Origin: Neorhizobium populisoli
GTDB lineage: Bacteria > Pseudomonadota > Alphaproteobacteria > Rhizobiales > Rhizobiaceae
Assembly: GCF_019430945.1 (NCBI RefSeq)
Contig: NZ_JAHYCB010000002.1
Coordinates: 434,001-498,000 of the forward strand
DNA length: 64,000 bases
Direction of reading: 5' to 3'
Both the position numbers and the translations under genes were made by a program. The notes beneath the pieces were generated by a model. That model was given only the letters and a program-made list of their open reading frames with translations. It made no database searches and had not been told where the DNA came from. Shown one piece after another: positions 48,249 to 55,997 of the stretch (the stretch's first letter is position 1; the number at the start of each line of letters is the position of its first letter).

Positions 48249-49199
48249 ATGGCAAGCATTTCCTATAATCCCACGGCTTCTGCGGCCCTGTTGCTGCTGA
48301 CCGGCTCGACAAAGGCGCTTGAACGCGACACGGTCCGGGTCGCCACTGGCCGTGATGTCAATCAGGCTGCGGATAACGCCGCCTATTGGTCGATCGCCAC
48401 CTCCATGCGATCCACCGGCATGTCGCTTTCCTCGGCAGGCGACGCCGCCGGCCTAGCGGCCGCAACGACCGATACCGCCTCACTCGGTATGCAGGCCGCC
48501 ACCGAGATCGTCTCTGCCATCAAGTCGAAACTGATCCTTTCCTATTCCTCCGGCGTCGACAAAGGCGCGATCGGCGAAGAGATCACCCAGCTCAAGGAAC
48601 AGCTGCGGACGGTTTCGCAATCCTCGTCGTTCAACGGCCAGAATTGGCTGGATGCCGCCGCCGGCGCAAAACCGGGCGTCAAATCGCTGGTCGCCTCCGT
48701 CGGAACCGGACCGGATGGCGCGACGACCGTCAATTCCATCCAGTTCGACACGGCCACGACGACGCTCACGAATAGCGGCGACGCCGACAATGGCATGTTG
48801 ACCAAGGCCTATTCAGGCACGACCGGCAATGGCAGTGCATACGAGTATTATATGCTTCCTTCTGCGACATCCTCCCCGACCGGCCGCGAGATCGAGATTT
48901 CCGACGCGACGACCGAAGACGAGCTGGACGGCATGATTTCGGCTACCGACAGCATGCTCTCGGCGCTCGCGTCTGCAGGTGCCAAGCTCGGCGCCACATC
49001 GAGCCGTATCGGCGACAATATGGATTTTCTGGGCAAGCTGCAGGATTCCATCGAGCGTGGCGTCGGCCGCCTGGTCGACGCCGATATGGAGGAAAGCGCC
49101 GTCAAGCTGGCCGCAACCAAGGTTCAGCAGCAGCTCCAGACCATCGGGCTGAACATTGCCAACGCGCAGGCGCAGAACACGCTGACGCTCTTCCGCTGA
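48249..49199 (+). CDS. Flagellin
   Basis: A 316-residue flagellin. The N-terminal D0/D1 region (DNAAYWSIATSMRS, DTASLGMQAATEIV, GEEITQLKEQLRTVSQSSSFNGQNWL) and C-terminal D0 (KLAATKVQQQLQTIGLNIANAQAQNTLTLFR pattern) are rhizobial; the central part is variable. The extreme N-terminus, ASISYNPTASAALLLLTG, differs from usual rhizobial flagellins (TSIMTNVAAMSALQTL). The ATG at 48249 with GAGAAG upstream is preferred over codons back to 48192. No other flagellar gene is in the window, so it is a solitary, possibly minor, filament subunit. Confidence 0.9.
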   Translation: MASISYNPTASAALLLLTGSTKALERDTVRVATGRDVNQAADNAAYWSIATSMRSTGMSLSSAGDAAGLAAATTDTASLGMQAATEIVSAIKSKLILSYSSGVDKGAIGEEITQLKEQLRTVSQSSSFNGQNWLDAAAGAKPGVKSLVASVGTGPDGATTVNSIQFDTATTTLTNSGDADNGMLTKAYSGTTGNGSAYEYYMLPSATSSPTGREIEISDATTEDELDGMISATDSMLSALASAGAKLGATSSRIGDNMDFLGKLQDSIERGVGRLVDADMEESAVKLAATKVQQQLQTIGLNIANAQAQNTLTLFR

Positions 49200-49223
49200 T
49201 GACGGTTCACCGCACCTCCCATA

Positions 49224-49253
49224 AAAAGCCACTGCCCCAAAGCGGTGGCTTTT
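49224..49253 (+). terminator. Rho-independent terminator of flagellin
   Basis: Stem AAAAGCCACTGC (49224-49235) with GCGGTGGCTTTT (49242-49253), six-base loop and T-run, 24 bases after the stop. Confidence 0.93.
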
Positions 49254-49470
49254 TGTTTGGATAGGCTGGAAATTTAGCCGCGAGGTGTGCTTTCGGCCAA
49301 CCAGTCATGACGTCCTGCTCGCGAGCGGGTACGGCGGCCTATCGTGGTTCTTCAGAGTCGGGCGCGATATTTCGCTTCACACTTCTGCATTGACGAAGGC
49401 ATTTTTCGTCTCGATAGGGTTCGGCTGAAAAGTGTGGTAAGCGCCAGCCAAATAACAACAGGAGTATCAA

Positions 49471-49701
49471 GTGAGCGAACCGACCGTAGCAGATGCCACA
49501 AACCGTATTTACGAGTCGCTCCAAGCGAACAACGCCGACATCGACCTGCATATCGCAACACTCAAGGCAGCATTGGCACGCGCCGGATTGAAAGAGGCCG
49601 AATTCGACCCGTCCAGGCTTGTTCAGAACAATCGTTCCGGCAGGAAGCTGATGCAGGCTTACTTTCGGCAGCGCGGTGTCGCGGTGAAATTTTCGGCTTA
49701 G
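49471..49701 (+). CDS. Small conserved-type hypothetical protein
   Basis: A 76-residue protein from GTG at 49471, with AGGAG six bases upstream. It is mostly helical (IYESLQANNADIDLHIATLKAALARAGL) with a basic segment (NNRSGRKLMQAYFRQRG). No family name; it resembles small rhizobial helical proteins of unknown role. Isolated, with decayed gene ends downstream. Confidence 0.65.
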   Translation: MSEPTVADATNRIYESLQANNADIDLHIATLKAALARAGLKEAEFDPSRLVQNNRSGRKLMQAYFRQRGVAVKFSA

Positions 49702-49890
49702 CCGCTTCGTGCAGGACGCCCGGTGAGCCGCGCCAAATGCTTCCGTGGAAGCCTGCAGCACTTGGCGGATATCATTCGGGAGCCGCTTCCTAAAGGGTGA
49801 ACTCCCGACTGACGTCCGCAACTGGTGCAAAGTTGCCTTGGGGTCTCACGGACAACAAGTATCTGCAATCAAGCACCTGACGCACTTGCC

Positions 49891-49968
49891 TCACACCTCC
49901 ACCAGATTCACCCCCATCGTCCGGTAAGGCGCCAGCCGCGCCTCCTCGATTCCCGCCTGCACGATGCG
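49891..49968 (-). pseudogene. Remnant: C-terminus of a DeoR-family regulator
   Basis: Read on the minus strand this gives RIVQAGIEEARLAPYRTMG, then VNLVEV and a stop. The intact DeoR regulator at 50929-51684 ends MIVQAGIEEARLAPYGMLG then LNIAEA. The remnant is a paralogous or duplicated tail; nothing of the rest of the gene is present. Confidence 0.8.
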
Positions 49969-49979
49969 ATCGTCGGATT

Positions 49980-50018
49980 GTGGGTTGCGTCAGGATCACG
50001 GACGCGATGTTTGCCTGA
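49980..50018 (+). pseudogene. Remnant: C-terminus of an L-asparaginase gene
   Basis: The 39 bases encode VGCVRITDAMFA and stop. The intact asparaginase at 45846-46853 ends VGDVRVTDAMFA and stop, 10 of 12 residues identical. It abuts the DeoR remnant. Confidence 0.75.
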
Positions 50019-50039
50019 AGCATTCCGGGGAGTTTCGTC

Positions 50040-50834
50040 TCACCGTGCGAGCATGAATTCAACCATCATGTCCTGTACGGCCTCGACCATCTGATCGCCA
50101 TTGGCCGTCCTGCAGCCGGCGGCTTGCGCGGCCCGCAGAAATGGTGTCGTACCATGTCCTGCGATCACGTCTCCGACGAACATAGATGCGTCAAGGAGCG
50201 CGACATCCACCGGAAATGCATCGCTTTTCGTCATGCCCATCGGGGTCGCATTGAACACGAGATCGCAACCCGTGGGGTTCGGCGGTCCAAGGCGAACTTT
50301 GCCGCGGCCGAGGCTAGCGCCGGTGGCCAGCAACTCTTCGGCGCAAGCTTTGTGGCTGTCGTGTATCACCAGTTCGCCTACACCGGCCTCCAGGAGCGCG
50401 ATCGCAATCGCGCTGCCGGCGCCGCCTGCGCCCACAAGAAGCGCCCGCGCGCCTCCGGGATCGGCGCCCTGGTCTATCTGGGCCTTCACGAATGCCAGCC
50501 CGTCGAGCATATCGCCATGCCACGAACCGTCCGGGTTTCGCCGCATCACGCTGACGACTTTAAGCAGTCGCGCCCGCTCGGAATAGGTGGTGCGGTAGCC
50601 GAAAGCGGCAGCCTTGTGCGGCATGGTGACAAGCAAGCCGTCGATATTCCCGATTGCGGAAAGGCCCTGCATGACGTCGCCCAGGCGCTCCTCGGCCACC
50701 TGCATGGGAATGCAGATGGCGTTCATATTGCGGTCGGCGAAGCTGCGCGTCAGTCTTTCGGGCGATTTCACATAGACGATCGGGTCGCCGATAATCGGAA
50801 ACAGCCGTGTTCCACCATTCAATGCTCCAGTCAT
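50040..50834 (-). CDS. Shikimate dehydrogenase-family protein
   Basis: A protein of about 264 residues with the shikimate/quinate dehydrogenase pattern: FPIIGDPIVYVKSPERL near the start, GLLVTMPHKAAAF with the catalytic Lys, the NADP-binding VGAGGAGSAIAIALLEAG, and FNATPMGM. It reduces a dehydroshikimate- or quinate-like substrate. Because the substrate-binding S-x-S is replaced by KSPE, I do not call it AroE. The start is uncertain: the ATG at 50834 has GGAG upstream, and further in-frame codons reach 50885. It is downstream of the DeoR regulator in the same direction and may be its target. Confidence 0.8.
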   Translation of the reverse strand: MTGALNGGTRLFPIIGDPIVYVKSPERLTRSFADRNMNAICIPMQVAEERLGDVMQGLSAIGNIDGLLVTMPHKAAAFGYRTTYSERARLLKVVSVMRRNPDGSWHGDMLDGLAFVKAQIDQGADPGGARALLVGAGGAGSAIAIALLEAGVGELVIHDSHKACAEELLATGASLGRGKVRLGPPNPTGCDLVFNATPMGMTKSDAFPVDVALLDASMFVGDVIAGHGTTPFLRAAQAAGCRTANGDQMVEAVQDMMVEFMLAR

Positions 50835-50928
50835 CGGCCAACCACTCCGTTTCAGCTTATCGGTCATCATGAGAATTTGCCGCATCGTGATTTCTCACGC
50901 GCCAGATCAAAGCAATTATCGAGATAAC

Positions 50929-51684
50929 TTACGCTTCCGCAATGTTTAACCCGAGCATCCCGTAGGGCGCCAGCCGCGCCTCCTCGATCCCCGCCTGCAC
51001 GATCATGCCCGTCAGATCTGAAACCGGCATGATCGTGCAGGGCGACGACGCGTCCAGTTTCTCCTCCGTCACCAGCACGAACGTCTCCGCAGCCCGCGAA
51101 GCGATATGCCGCTTGATCGCCGCTTCCTCCATGTCGCCGGTCGATAGGCCTTGGGAGGGATGTACGGCAGTGGCACCGAGGAAGAAGATGTCCGGGCGGA
51201 TCAGCGAGATCTGGCTCATCGCCACAGCCCCCACCGCCACCATCGAGTGTTTGTAGAGCCGGCCGCCGATCAGGATTACCTCCGCCGTCGGATGCTGCTC
51301 GAGTTCGGCGGCGATCGTCGGGCTGTGGGTCACGATAGTGAAGGCAAAATCGCGGGGCAGGGCGCGGGCGATCTCCGCCGTCGACGTGCCGCCGTCGAGA
51401 AAGATCATCTGTCCCGGTTTCACCAGCTTTGCCGCCGCGGCGCCAAGGCTTTGCTTCACATCGGATGAAATCGCCCGCCTGGCGGAGAAATCCGGCAGGT
51501 CGGGGGCGATCGGCATCGCCCCGCCATGCACCCGACGCAGCAGGCCCTCTGCCGCCATTTCTCGCAGGTCGCGGCGGATCGTGTCCTCCGACAGTGAAAA
51601 CTCTTCGGCCGCCCGTTTGGCGATCACCTGCCCCTCGCGGCGCAGCATGTCGAGGAGGAGGCTCTTGCGTTGGCTTGTCAGCAT
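50929..51684 (-). CDS. DeoR/GlpR-family transcriptional regulator
   Basis: A 251-residue repressor. The N-terminal helix-turn-helix is RREGQVIAKRAAEEFSLSEDTIRRDLREM (residues about 15-45); the rest is the sugar-phosphate isomerase-like sensor (IFLDGGTSTAEIARAL, VTHSPTIAAEL, IGGRLYKHSMVAVG). It should answer to a phosphorylated sugar or polyol. It is divergent from the deoxyribosyltransferase-like gene and upstream of the shikimate-dehydrogenase-like gene; the intergenic palindromes suggest autoregulation. Confidence 0.93.
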   Translation of the reverse strand: MLTSQRKSLLLDMLRREGQVIAKRAAEEFSLSEDTIRRDLREMAAEGLLRRVHGGAMPIAPDLPDFSARRAISSDVKQSLGAAAAKLVKPGQMIFLDGGTSTAEIARALPRDFAFTIVTHSPTIAAELEQHPTAEVILIGGRLYKHSMVAVGAVAMSQISLIRPDIFFLGATAVHPSQGLSTGDMEEAAIKRHIASRAAETFVLVTEEKLDASSPCTIMPVSDLTGMIVQAGIEEARLAPYGMLGLNIAEA

Positions 51685-51811
51685 GGCTCTTGACTATGCA
51701 CGAAATTGCATGAATAAGCGCGTTTATGCCTGAATTTTCCGATATTGTAAAGAAAATTCGGCATAGTCGTGCAATTCCGCGATGGATGCGGATAAGTTTG
51801 GAGAAGCGAGC
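51685..51811. promoter_or_regulatory. Divergent promoter region with inverted repeats
   Basis: GAATTTTC (51732-51739) and GAAAATTC (51752-51759) form a perfect inverted repeat with a 12-base spacer. Outside it, GACTATGC (51692-51699) is inverted as GCATAGTC (51761-51768). They are likely operator elements for the DeoR regulator. Confidence 0.55.
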
Positions 51812-52168
51812 ATGTTGATTTTGATTGCCGGGCCTTATCGTTCCGGCACCGGCGATGATCCGGAAAAGATGGCGGAAAACCTGAAGCGGCTGGAAGCGCC
51901 GTCCTATGCCTTGTTCAAGGCCGGCCATCTGCCAATGATCGGCGAATGGGTGGCGCTGCCGGTCTGGCATGCGGCGGGCGGGGCCAAGATCGGCGACGAT
52001 CTCTACGAGGAGATTTTCCATCCGACCGCCGGCCGATTGCTACAGCTTTGCGAAGGCGTGCTGCGTCTGCCGGGTGCCTCCAAGGGTGCCGATAACGATG
52101 TCCGCATCGCCAACGAGCGCGGCATTCCGGTCTGGCACCGGCTGGAGGACGTGCCGGGCGTCATCTAA
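51812..52168 (+). CDS. Nucleoside deoxyribosyltransferase-like (DUF4406-type) protein
   Basis: A 118-residue protein starting MLILIAGPYRSGTG, with the Rossmann-like ending GASKGADNDVRIANERGIPV that fits the deoxyribosyltransferase/DUF4406 fold. The ATG at 51812 has GGAG eight bases upstream; a frame from 51782 is less likely. It is divergent from the DeoR regulator and could belong to nucleoside or sugar metabolism; the exact substrate is unknown. Confidence 0.7.
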   Translation: MLILIAGPYRSGTGDDPEKMAENLKRLEAPSYALFKAGHLPMIGEWVALPVWHAAGGAKIGDDLYEEIFHPTAGRLLQLCEGVLRLPGASKGADNDVRIANERGIPVWHRLEDVPGVI

Positions 52169-52254
52169 CAAAAGTTTATCCGATTGATAACGCAAAGGCG
52201 TTTCCCTTGCCCCGGGAAACGCCCTACAACGGGCCGACCAAACGGAGGAAGCCC

Positions 52255-52881
52255 ATGTACACGTTGTTCTTTTCGCCCAACGCCTGTTCGCTGGCCAGCC
52301 ATATCGCGCTTGCCGAATCCGGCCTGCCTTACGAGCTGAAGCGGCTGAAATTTGCGGAGAACGAACAGCGCTCTGACGCCTATCTGAAGATCAACCCGAA
52401 GGGCCGCGTGCCGGCGCTGGCCACCGATCGCGGCGTCATCACCGAGACGGTCGCAATCCTCGCCTTCATTGCTCAGGCTGCCCCGGAGGCGAAACTTGCG
52501 CCGCTCGACGACCCGTTCCTTTTTGCAAGAATGCAGGCCTTCAACGCCTATATCGCCTCCACGGTGCATGTCGCCTCCGCGCATTACCGGCGTCATGCCC
52601 GATGGGCAGACAACCAGTCATCCTTTGAAGACATGATGGCCAAGGCGCCGAAGAACGTTCACGAGTGTTTTCAACTGATCGAGGACGATTTCCTCGAAGG
52701 CCCCTATGTGCTGGGTGAGGCCTATTCGGTTGCCGATCCCTATCTCTACCTGATGACCGGCTGGCTGGCGAACCTGAAGCTCGACCGGGCCGATTTCCCG
52801 AAGGTCAGCGCGCATTACGATCTGATGAAGCAGCGTCCGGCGGTACAGCGCGCGGAGACGGAGCAGATGGCGGTGTCCTGA
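52255..52881 (+). CDS. Glutathione S-transferase family protein
   Basis: A 208-residue GST. The thioredoxin-like domain starts YTLFFSPNACSLASHIALAESG with Ser/Cys near residue 11 as the likely thiol-activating residue, followed by NPKGRVPALATD and ITETVAILAFIA; the C-terminal helical domain has the YSVADPYLYLMTGW Asp motif. Beta-class GST character. The ATG at 52255 has GGAGG upstream. Its 3' end overlaps the convergent MmcQ-type gene by 77 bases. Confidence 0.93.
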   Translation: MYTLFFSPNACSLASHIALAESGLPYELKRLKFAENEQRSDAYLKINPKGRVPALATDRGVITETVAILAFIAQAAPEAKLAPLDDPFLFARMQAFNAYIASTVHVASAHYRRHARWADNQSSFEDMMAKAPKNVHECFQLIEDDFLEGPYVLGEAYSVADPYLYLMTGWLANLKLDRADFPKVSAHYDLMKQRPAVQRAETEQMAVS

Positions 52882-53230
52882 TTGGCTCAAATGTGGCGAC
52901 AAGTTTTTTCGGTGCCCGAAAAAGCCATGCGGCCACTAGCCGGTCCTTCAACTCATCATCGCCGATCGCATCGATCCTGACCGGCAGCGACGGCCAGCCG
53001 CGATAATGGTCGGTCTGGAAATAGATGTCCGGCGCCATCTCCATCAGCCGCTCCTTCTCGTCGAGCGAGACAGAGAGCACGATGGTTTCGTCATTCTTCA
53101 CCGAGACGAAGGCCTTGCCGCCGACCTTGAGGGCAGGGGTGCCGTAGTGGGAGGACTCTTCGACTTGCGGCAGACCGGCTTCAGCGGTGAGGCGTTTCAG
53201 GCGGTCGAAAATGGTGTTGATGTCGGGCAT
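52805..53230 (-). CDS. MmcQ/YjbR family protein
   Basis: A 141-residue protein of the MmcQ/YjbR DNA-binding-like fold: SHYGTPALKVGGKAFVSVKND, ETIVLSVSLDEKERLMEM, YFQTDHYRGWPSLPVRID. The C-terminal 25 residues are low complexity (Pro/Ala/Ser/Arg) and lie antisense to the end of the GST gene, so the natural C-terminus may have been extended. Function unknown. Confidence 0.8.
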   Translation of the reverse strand: MPDINTIFDRLKRLTAEAGLPQVEESSHYGTPALKVGGKAFVSVKNDETIVLSVSLDEKERLMEMAPDIYFQTDHYRGWPSLPVRIDAIGDDELKDRLVAAWLFRAPKKLVATFEPIRTPPSAPSPRAVPPDAASSDRNAR

Positions 53231-53260
53231 AGTTCCTTCCAGTGGCGCGTAGAAAGCGCG

Positions 53261-53386
53261 GCCCCCTCACCGGCCTCCGCTTTGCTCGGCCACCCTCTCC
53301 TCGAGGGGAGAGGAGAATCTTAGACGGTGCAGCACTTCCCTTCTCCCCATTGGGGAGAAGGTGCCCGAAGGGCGGATGAGGGGGCC
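53261..53386. repeat. RIME-like intergenic palindromic repeat (copy 4)
   Basis: GCCCCCTCACC ... CTCTCCTCGAGGGGAGAG-type hairpin on the left, CCCTTCTCCCCATTGGGGAGAAGG-type hairpin then GGATGAGGGGGCC on the right. Outer ends are inverted copies. It lies between the MmcQ-type gene and a small convergent gene. Confidence 0.88.
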
Positions 53387-53414
53387 ACAATCTCAGCCGG
53401 AGATCATAATCCCC

Positions 53415-53615
53415 TCACGCACATTTCGCGAGCGGCACCTTCTGGCAGTTTTCTGCCGAATAGGTGCGTCCTGGAAAAGGCAGGTCGGCCAGCTGTCGAA
53501 GGGTCATTGCTTGAATGTCGGGATGGAGAAGCGGATCGTCGAGCCGGATGTCGGTCAGGGCTTCTTCTTTTTGCAGCCATTCCTTCAGGCTCAAGAAAAT
53601 CTTAAGCGGTGTCAT
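53415..53615 (-). CDS. Small DUF1127-like hypothetical protein
   Basis: A 66-residue protein with HPDIQAMTLRQLADLPF, which echoes the M-x-L-R-E-L-x-D-L core of DUF1127 proteins. GAGGTGA precedes the ATG at 53615. It is divergent from the LysR gene and may be controlled by it. Two Cys occur in the last ten residues. Real gene status is likely but function unknown. Confidence 0.55.
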   Translation of the reverse strand: MTPLKIFLSLKEWLQKEEALTDIRLDDPLLHPDIQAMTLRQLADLPFPGRTYSAENCQKVPLAKCA

Positions 53616-53716
53616 GTCGTCACCTCACAAATGTTGTTTCATTTGCAGGGGAAATATCCGCTCACACCATGTTCATTTCAATTGAGTTCTTCATATAGAG
53701 ACTATAGAAAATCTAT

Positions 53717-54610
53717 ATGAAAAACCTCAATCTCGTCCATCTCAACGGGCTCCGCGCCTTGGAGGCGGTCGGCCGGCTGGGCTCGCTGCAGGCGGCCGCG
53801 ACCGAACTTGGTGTCTCGGTCGGAGCCGTCAGCCAGCAGGTCATCAAGGCGGAGATGCAGCTCGGTCAGCCGGTTTTTCATCGCTTGCCGAAGGGCATGG
53901 TGGCGGCCGACGCGGCGCGGCCGATGCTGGCGCGGTTGACGGACGGGTTTCAGTCCCTGTCGGAGGCGGTGGGCATTGGAAAGCAGCGGGACGATACGCT
54001 GCTGACCATTTCCGTTGCGCCGGTTTTCGCGGCACGTTTTCTCGTCCATCGACTGGATCGTTTTTCCGCCCGCCACCCGGATATCCGGCTGAGGATCGAG
54101 GCAACGACCGTGATGGCGGATTTCGTCACCGATGGCGTCGATCTCGGCATCCGGGTCGGCGGTGGCAAATGGCCGGGCATCGATGCGGAACTGCTGATCG
54201 AACAGACCGTGTTTCCCGTCTGCGCGCCGTCGCTGGCCAAGAAGCTGAAGGAACCGAAGGACATCCTGAAACTGCCGGCGATCATCGATGGTCCCTCGAT
54301 GTTTTCCTGGGATATCTGGCTGGGAGAGGCCGGACTGTCAGGGGCGAGCATGGCGACGCGGCATGTCTTCAACGATGCCTCGCTCTGCCTCGACGCGACG
54401 ATGGCGGGGCAGGGGGTGATGCTCGCCTGGCACACGCTCGCCACTTACGCGCTGGAGCAGGGACGTCTCGTCGAGCCCTTCGATATTCGGGCGCGCACCG
54501 GCAACGGCCATTATCTCGTCACCCGCGCCGGCATGCGACTGCCGGCGAAGGTGAGGGCTTTCCGGGATTGGCTGAAGACGGAGCTGCCGCCACTCCCGGA
54601 AAACGGTTAG
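53717..54610 (+). CDS. LysR-family transcriptional regulator (GcvA-like)
   Basis: A 297-residue LysR protein. The winged helix covers residues 5-65 (LNGLRALEAVGRLGSLQAAATELGVSVGAVSQQV pattern). The effector domain has FVTDGVDLGIRVGGGKWPGI and GQGVMLAWHTLATYAL, the GcvA/AmpR type. Likely targets are the divergent small gene at 53415 or the convergent GST gene; that is inference. It stops ten bases before the GST stop. Confidence 0.93.
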   Translation: MKNLNLVHLNGLRALEAVGRLGSLQAAATELGVSVGAVSQQVIKAEMQLGQPVFHRLPKGMVAADAARPMLARLTDGFQSLSEAVGIGKQRDDTLLTISVAPVFAARFLVHRLDRFSARHPDIRLRIEATTVMADFVTDGVDLGIRVGGGKWPGIDAELLIEQTVFPVCAPSLAKKLKEPKDILKLPAIIDGPSMFSWDIWLGEAGLSGASMATRHVFNDASLCLDATMAGQGVMLAWHTLATYALEQGRLVEPFDIRARTGNGHYLVTRAGMRLPAKVRAFRDWLKTELPPLPENG

Positions 54611-54619
54611 TCAGTTGAA

Positions 54620-55282
54620 TTATGCCGGCTCGGCGGTGCGCTTGTCCCACATGGCCTTGAAGCCGGCGCGTGCCTGGCAGCCTTCGATCCAGGCCTTCAG
54701 CGCCGGACGGCCATCGAACACGGCGGCATGGCCCTGCGCATAACGCACGACTTCCGCAACGTTGATATCGGCCACCGTGAAGCGGCCGCCGACCATGTAG
54801 CCGCCACTCTTGGCGAGGTGCTTTTCGAGCACGTCGAACGGGCGCTTCAGCAGGCGGGCGGAAACGTCGATATCCGTCTTGCCCTCTTCCGAATCCTGCT
54901 TGCCGCCAGCGATCGTCGAGGAAATCTTCAGGGCCGGGGTTTCGACGCTGGTGGCGCCGAACAGTGACCACTGCACCATCTGCGCTTCCTCGTTGATATC
55001 CTTCGGACCGAGATCGCCACCGTATTTGCGGGCGAGATAGAGCGTGATGGCCAGCGATTCGTGCAGCACGAAACCACCATCGTCCATCGACGGGACCGAG
55101 CCCATCGGATTGACGGCCAGGAATTCCGGCGACAGCGTATTGACCGGCGCACCGGCCGCCATCGGTTCTTTCAGGCGATAGGCCTGGATGACCGGCACCA
55201 GCTCGAACGGAAGCTTGAGCTCTTCGATCAGCCAGATCGGACGCGTGGCGCGTGAGCGATAGACACCATAGATTTTCAGCAT
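54620..55282 (-). CDS. Glutathione S-transferase family protein
   Basis: A 220-residue GST: KIYGVYRSRATRPIWLIEEL, NPMGSVPSMDDGGFVLHESLAITLYLARKYG, and the helical-domain Asp motif GGRFTVADINVAEVVRY. The N-terminal Ser/Arg active-site region is of the theta/zeta-like type. It detoxifies or isomerises an unknown electrophile. Convergent with the LysR gene; divergent from the ParDE pair. Confidence 0.92.
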   Translation of the reverse strand: MLKIYGVYRSRATRPIWLIEELKLPFELVPVIQAYRLKEPMAAGAPVNTLSPEFLAVNPMGSVPSMDDGGFVLHESLAITLYLARKYGGDLGPKDINEEAQMVQWSLFGATSVETPALKISSTIAGGKQDSEEGKTDIDVSARLLKRPFDVLEKHLAKSGGYMVGGRFTVADINVAEVVRYAQGHAAVFDGRPALKAWIEGCQARAGFKAMWDKRTAEPA

Positions 55283-55410
55283 TGAAGTCCCTCCAGAAAA
55301 TGCTGGCGCAAGCTAGGGGCACAGACAGGAAAACAAAAGACCAAACCGCGTTGGACGATGATGAAAGTTTTCGATAGGATTTAATCGTGTCGAACGAATG
55401 GAGCCCGACC

Positions 55411-55692
55411 ATGCGCACCACCCAGTCCCTCAGCATCACGCTGCCGATCGAGATGGCCGAAATGGTGAAGGCCAAGGTCGCGTCAGGCGAATATGCGACG
55501 GAGAGCGAGGTCATTCGCGATGGGCTTAGGACGTTGCTCGCGAGGGATGCGGCGATCGAGAAGTGGCTGGTGGAGGAGGTTGTTCCGACGCTGGATGCTA
55601 TCGATGCAGACCCATCCAAAGCCCGTCCGCTGGAGGACGCTCGTAAAAGGTTGCATGCTCGCATCGATAAGATGGTCGAAGCAAAACAATGA
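55411..55692 (+). CDS. parD: ParD-family antitoxin
   Basis: A 93-residue ribbon-helix-helix antitoxin: SLSITLPIEMAEMVKAKVASGEYATESEVIRDGLRTLLARD pattern, then the C-terminal tail ending in EAKQ. The ATG at 55411 has GGAG eight bases upstream; a GTG at 55387 is the alternative. It overlaps the ParE start in ATGA and should repress the pair. Confidence 0.9.
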   Translation: MRTTQSLSITLPIEMAEMVKAKVASGEYATESEVIRDGLRTLLARDAAIEKWLVEEVVPTLDAIDADPSKARPLEDARKRLHARIDKMVEAKQ

Positions 55693-55997
55693 AATACCGG
55701 GTTCTGCTCTCCGACGATGCGGAAGATGACATTGCCGAGCTTTTGACTTACCTGCTTCCGTTGGCGGGCGAGAAAGTCGCTCGGCGTTATGTCGATCGGC
55801 TCATCGACCATTGTTATTCGTTTGAAGCTTTCCCGGCACGCGGGATTGTCTCGGAAAAGCGGCCAGGCTTGCGGCTTGTCGGATACCGGCGTCGTGCGAC
55901 CATCGCTTTTCGGGTTACATCCGATACGGTCACGATCGTCCGAATTTTCAATAAAGGTCGAAATGTTGATTTCGAGGACGAGTTGGAAAGCCTTTAG
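55689..55997 (+). CDS. parE: ParE-family toxin
   Basis: A 102-residue toxin of the RelE/ParE superfamily: KYRVLLSDDAEDDIAELLTYL at the start, YVDRLIDHCYSFEAFPARG in the middle, RRATIAFRVTSDTVTIVRIFNKG at the end. ParE proteins inhibit DNA gyrase. Translationally coupled to ParD. Its stop overlaps the stop of the convergent beta-helix gene by four bases. Confidence 0.92.
   Translation: MKYRVLLSDDAEDDIAELLTYLLPLAGEKVARRYVDRLIDHCYSFEAFPARGIVSEKRPGLRLVGYRRRATIAFRVTSDTVTIVRIFNKGRNVDFEDELESL

Larger units (their letters stand above)
49702..50039. other. 338-base gap with gene-end fragments
   Basis: The first half (49702-49890) shows nothing I can interpret. The second half carries the two short remnants given next, a DeoR-type C-terminus and an asparaginase C-terminus, lying head to head. 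Confidence 0.65.

Noticed and set aside
54519..55811. 430-codon minus-strand frame over the GST and ParDE region
   Set aside because: It runs through parts of three well-supported genes in other frames and shows no domain of its own.
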